Below, piece after piece: positions 62,602-64,000 of a stretch of 64,000 nt of DNA. Below the pieces are notes generated by a model. That model was given only the letters and a program-made list of their open reading frames with translations. It was not told the DNA's origin and did not search any database. A program made the translations under genes and the position numbers. How positions within the stretch are numbered: position 1 is the stretch's first letter; every line of letters begins with the position of its first letter. Source of the DNA: Campylobacter sp. CN_NE2 (GTDB lineage Bacteria > Campylobacterota > Campylobacteria > Campylobacterales > Campylobacteraceae); the NCBI RefSeq assembly GCF_027797465.1, contig NZ_CP115608.1:1472822-1536821 (forward strand), in the 5' to 3' direction.

Positions 62602-63786
62602 ATGGCAGATGAGCTTTCAGAAAAATTTAAAAAAATAAAAGAACAAGCAAAAATTTTAAAAAATGAATTTGAAACTAGAAAACTGCGTGGAATAAACGAA
62701 TTTAATATTTTTTCTGTTTTGCGAAAAGAAAATGACGAAGTTGGATTACATTCTAAATTTATTTATTCGCTTTTAAATCCGTTGGAAAAACATTATCAAA
62801 AGGATTTGTTTTTAAAATTGTTTTTAAAAACCATTGAATTAAAAAATTTTATAAATTTACGCAATGCAAAAGTTTATATGGAATATAAAAATATTGATAT
62901 TTACATGACAGATGGAGAAAATCATATAATTTTAGAAAATAAAATTTATGCAGCAGACCAAGAAAAACAAATCCAAAGATATATCGATGAAATTAAAGCA
63001 AAACCAGAAAATAAACCAGAAAATAAATTATTTGTTTTATATCTATCACTTGATAGGGAAAATCCAAGCAAATATAGCTTGGGAGAGTATAGATTAAACG
63101 ATGAAAAAAATCAAATTCTAGATGAAAATGGAATTTTTATAGCCAAATTTAAAAGTATCCACTATGGTACAGAAATAAAAACTTGGCTTGAAATGTGTTT
63201 GAACGAAGTTGGAAATATTACGAATTTAAGCCTTTATATTCGGGATTATTCTAAAATTATTGATAAAATTTGCGGAAATTATAAGGAGTTAGTTATGGAA
63301 ACAAAAGAGCTTTGGAACAAGGAAAATTATGAAGTTTTAAAGGCGATTACTGAAAATTCAGACAAGGATAGGGAAAAAGTTTTTGAAAATTTTATAAATA
63401 AAATTCAGGCATCTAATATCTATAAAAATTCTCGAATTGAATACGAACAATTTGGTAATGACAACGGTTTTAACATAATAATAAATGAAAAAGATAATTT
63501 TGTTTTTAGATTTGCTTGGTATTTTGGTTGCAAAAAACCTTATTTTGGTATTTACTCAAAAAACAGAAATATTGATGAAAATGAAAAAGAGCAATTAAAA
63601 TTAAAGGGATTTGTTATTTATAAAGATAGATTTGCCAATAAGGATACTAGTAAATTCAATCAGAATAATAACGATTTAGTTGATTATTTTTTTACTAAAA
63701 ATGAAGCAATACAAGAATTTACAAAATACATAAAAGATGAATTTGATACATATAAAAATTTACTTGATGAATTGAATAGTAATTAA
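62602..63786 (+). CDS. PD-(D/E)XK nuclease-superfamily protein (PDDEXK_4 type)
   Basis: 394 residues. An N-terminal HSKFIYSLLNP box, followed by the nuclease core with D99 in NIDIYMTDG and E112-N-K114 in IILENKIYAADQEKQI, then a Lys/Glu-rich C-terminal half with AWYFGCKKPYFGIYSK. Such proteins are often found singly in variable regions and some act in defence against phage. RBS GAAAGGAT; 19 bases after the laccase-domain gene, but codon use is more AT-rich, and repeats follow it, suggesting later acquisition. Confidence 0.75.
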   Translation: MADELSEKFKKIKEQAKILKNEFETRKLRGINEFNIFSVLRKENDEVGLHSKFIYSLLNPLEKHYQKDLFLKLFLKTIELKNFINLRNAKVYMEYKNIDIYMTDGENHIILENKIYAADQEKQIQRYIDEIKAKPENKPENKLFVLYLSLDRENPSKYSLGEYRLNDEKNQILDENGIFIAKFKSIHYGTEIKTWLEMCLNEVGNITNLSLYIRDYSKIIDKICGNYKELVMETKELWNKENYEVLKAITENSDKDREKVFENFINKIQASNIYKNSRIEYEQFGNDNGFNIIINEKDNFVFRFAWYFGCKKPYFGIYSKNRNIDENEKEQLKLKGFVIYKDRFANKDTSKFNQNNNDLVDYFFTKNEAIQEFTKYIKDEFDTYKNLLDELNSN

Positions 63787-63830
63787 CGATTATTCAAATT
63801 TGTCAATCTAATCTGTGTAAATCAACTTTA

Positions 63831-63860
63831 AGTATCGTAGGGTGGGCATCCTTGCCCACC
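63831..63860 (+). repeat. 30-bp hairpin repeat, copy 2
   Basis: Identical over 30 bases to 44590-44619. Stem GGTGGGCA (63841-63848) / TGCCCACC (63853-63860), loop TCCT. It begins 44 bases after the nuclease stop. Confidence 0.85.
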
Positions 63861-63940
63861 ACAATATGAATTTACAAATTTAAAAATTCAATCAAATTTG
63901 GTATCGAAATTATTCTTGTAAATTTAATTATTTTGCAAGT

Positions 63941-64000
63941 TGCTTTTTTAAGGGGGAAAGGGGCTGACTTGCGAAGCGCCCCTTTCCCCCTTAACAACCC
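63941..64000 (-). repeat. GC-rich stem-loop element, copy 2 (runs to window end)
   Basis: Reverse orientation of the 60989 element: arms TTAAGGGGGAAAGGGGC (63948-63964) and GCCCCTTTCCCCCTTAA (63978-63994) around a 13-base loop, then the AACAACCC end. The element may continue past the window edge. Confidence 0.85.

Overview
The window comes from an AT-rich Campylobacterota chromosome, most likely the genus Campylobacter. The evidence is gene content and order that match Campylobacter jejuni blocks as I remember them: addB-addA next to rplM-rpsI-cadF; rho beside ccoI/ccoS; gpmI divergent from mraY-murD; tsa divergent from fdxA-ndk-yceD-rpmF-plsX-fabH; petABC; and the FTR1-P19 iron cluster. Promoters are mostly recognisable only by a TATAAT-like -10, as is usual for Campylobacter. 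The species cannot be named from the sequence alone. No rRNA, CRISPR array, prophage or insertion sequence was seen.

Layout. 1-5155: addB (5' end cut off) and addA, recombination helicase-nuclease. 5189-10029: lactate utilisation, lutABC on the minus strand divergent from the permease lctP. 10178-12829: ribosomal proteins L13 and S9, a CadF-like OmpA-family protein and a HAD phosphatase. 12916-16129: fatty acid synthesis (fabG, acpP, fabF, accA). 16304-22027: a small lipoprotein, rho, and a cytochrome oxidase assembly group (ccoI, a Cys-rich Sel1-like secreted protein, ccoS). 22076-25901: gpmI and the peptidoglycan genes mraY-murD. 26070-29624: pyruvate:flavodoxin/ferredoxin oxidoreductase. 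30108-34190: peroxiredoxin, ferredoxin, ndk, rpmF and lipid genes plsX-fabH. 34323-34872: six tRNA genes in one minus-strand transcript. 35321-36291: lineage-specific membrane protein and a possible microprotein. 36397-43693: bioB, hisIE, uvrA and a three-gene operon (nucleosidase-like, SPL-like radical SAM, SDR). 43907-47230: an unknown membrane protein, cytochrome c and a cyclic-peptide-type ABC exporter. 47541-50350: cytochrome bc1 (petABC). 50690-58104: a probable Fur-controlled iron uptake operon (FTR1 permease, P19, DUF2318 protein, two FtsX-like permeases, ATPase, thioredoxin). 58196-63786: a YcxB-like protein, mnmG, ribE, a PgeF-type laccase-domain protein and a PD-(D/E)XK nuclease.

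How it works together. The metabolic genes describe a respiring microaerophile: lactate oxidation (Lut), pyruvate oxidation (NifJ with FdxA), the bc1 complex, a soluble cytochrome c and cbb3 oxidase maturation (CcoI/CcoS). The most unusual content lies between genes: a 42-residue basic microprotein gene duplicated about 15 kb apart with its promoter region and terminator, and several families of dispersed palindromic elements. One of these (60989-61050 and 63941-64000) has two compensated base-pair changes in its stem, which indicates that the fold itself has been maintained.
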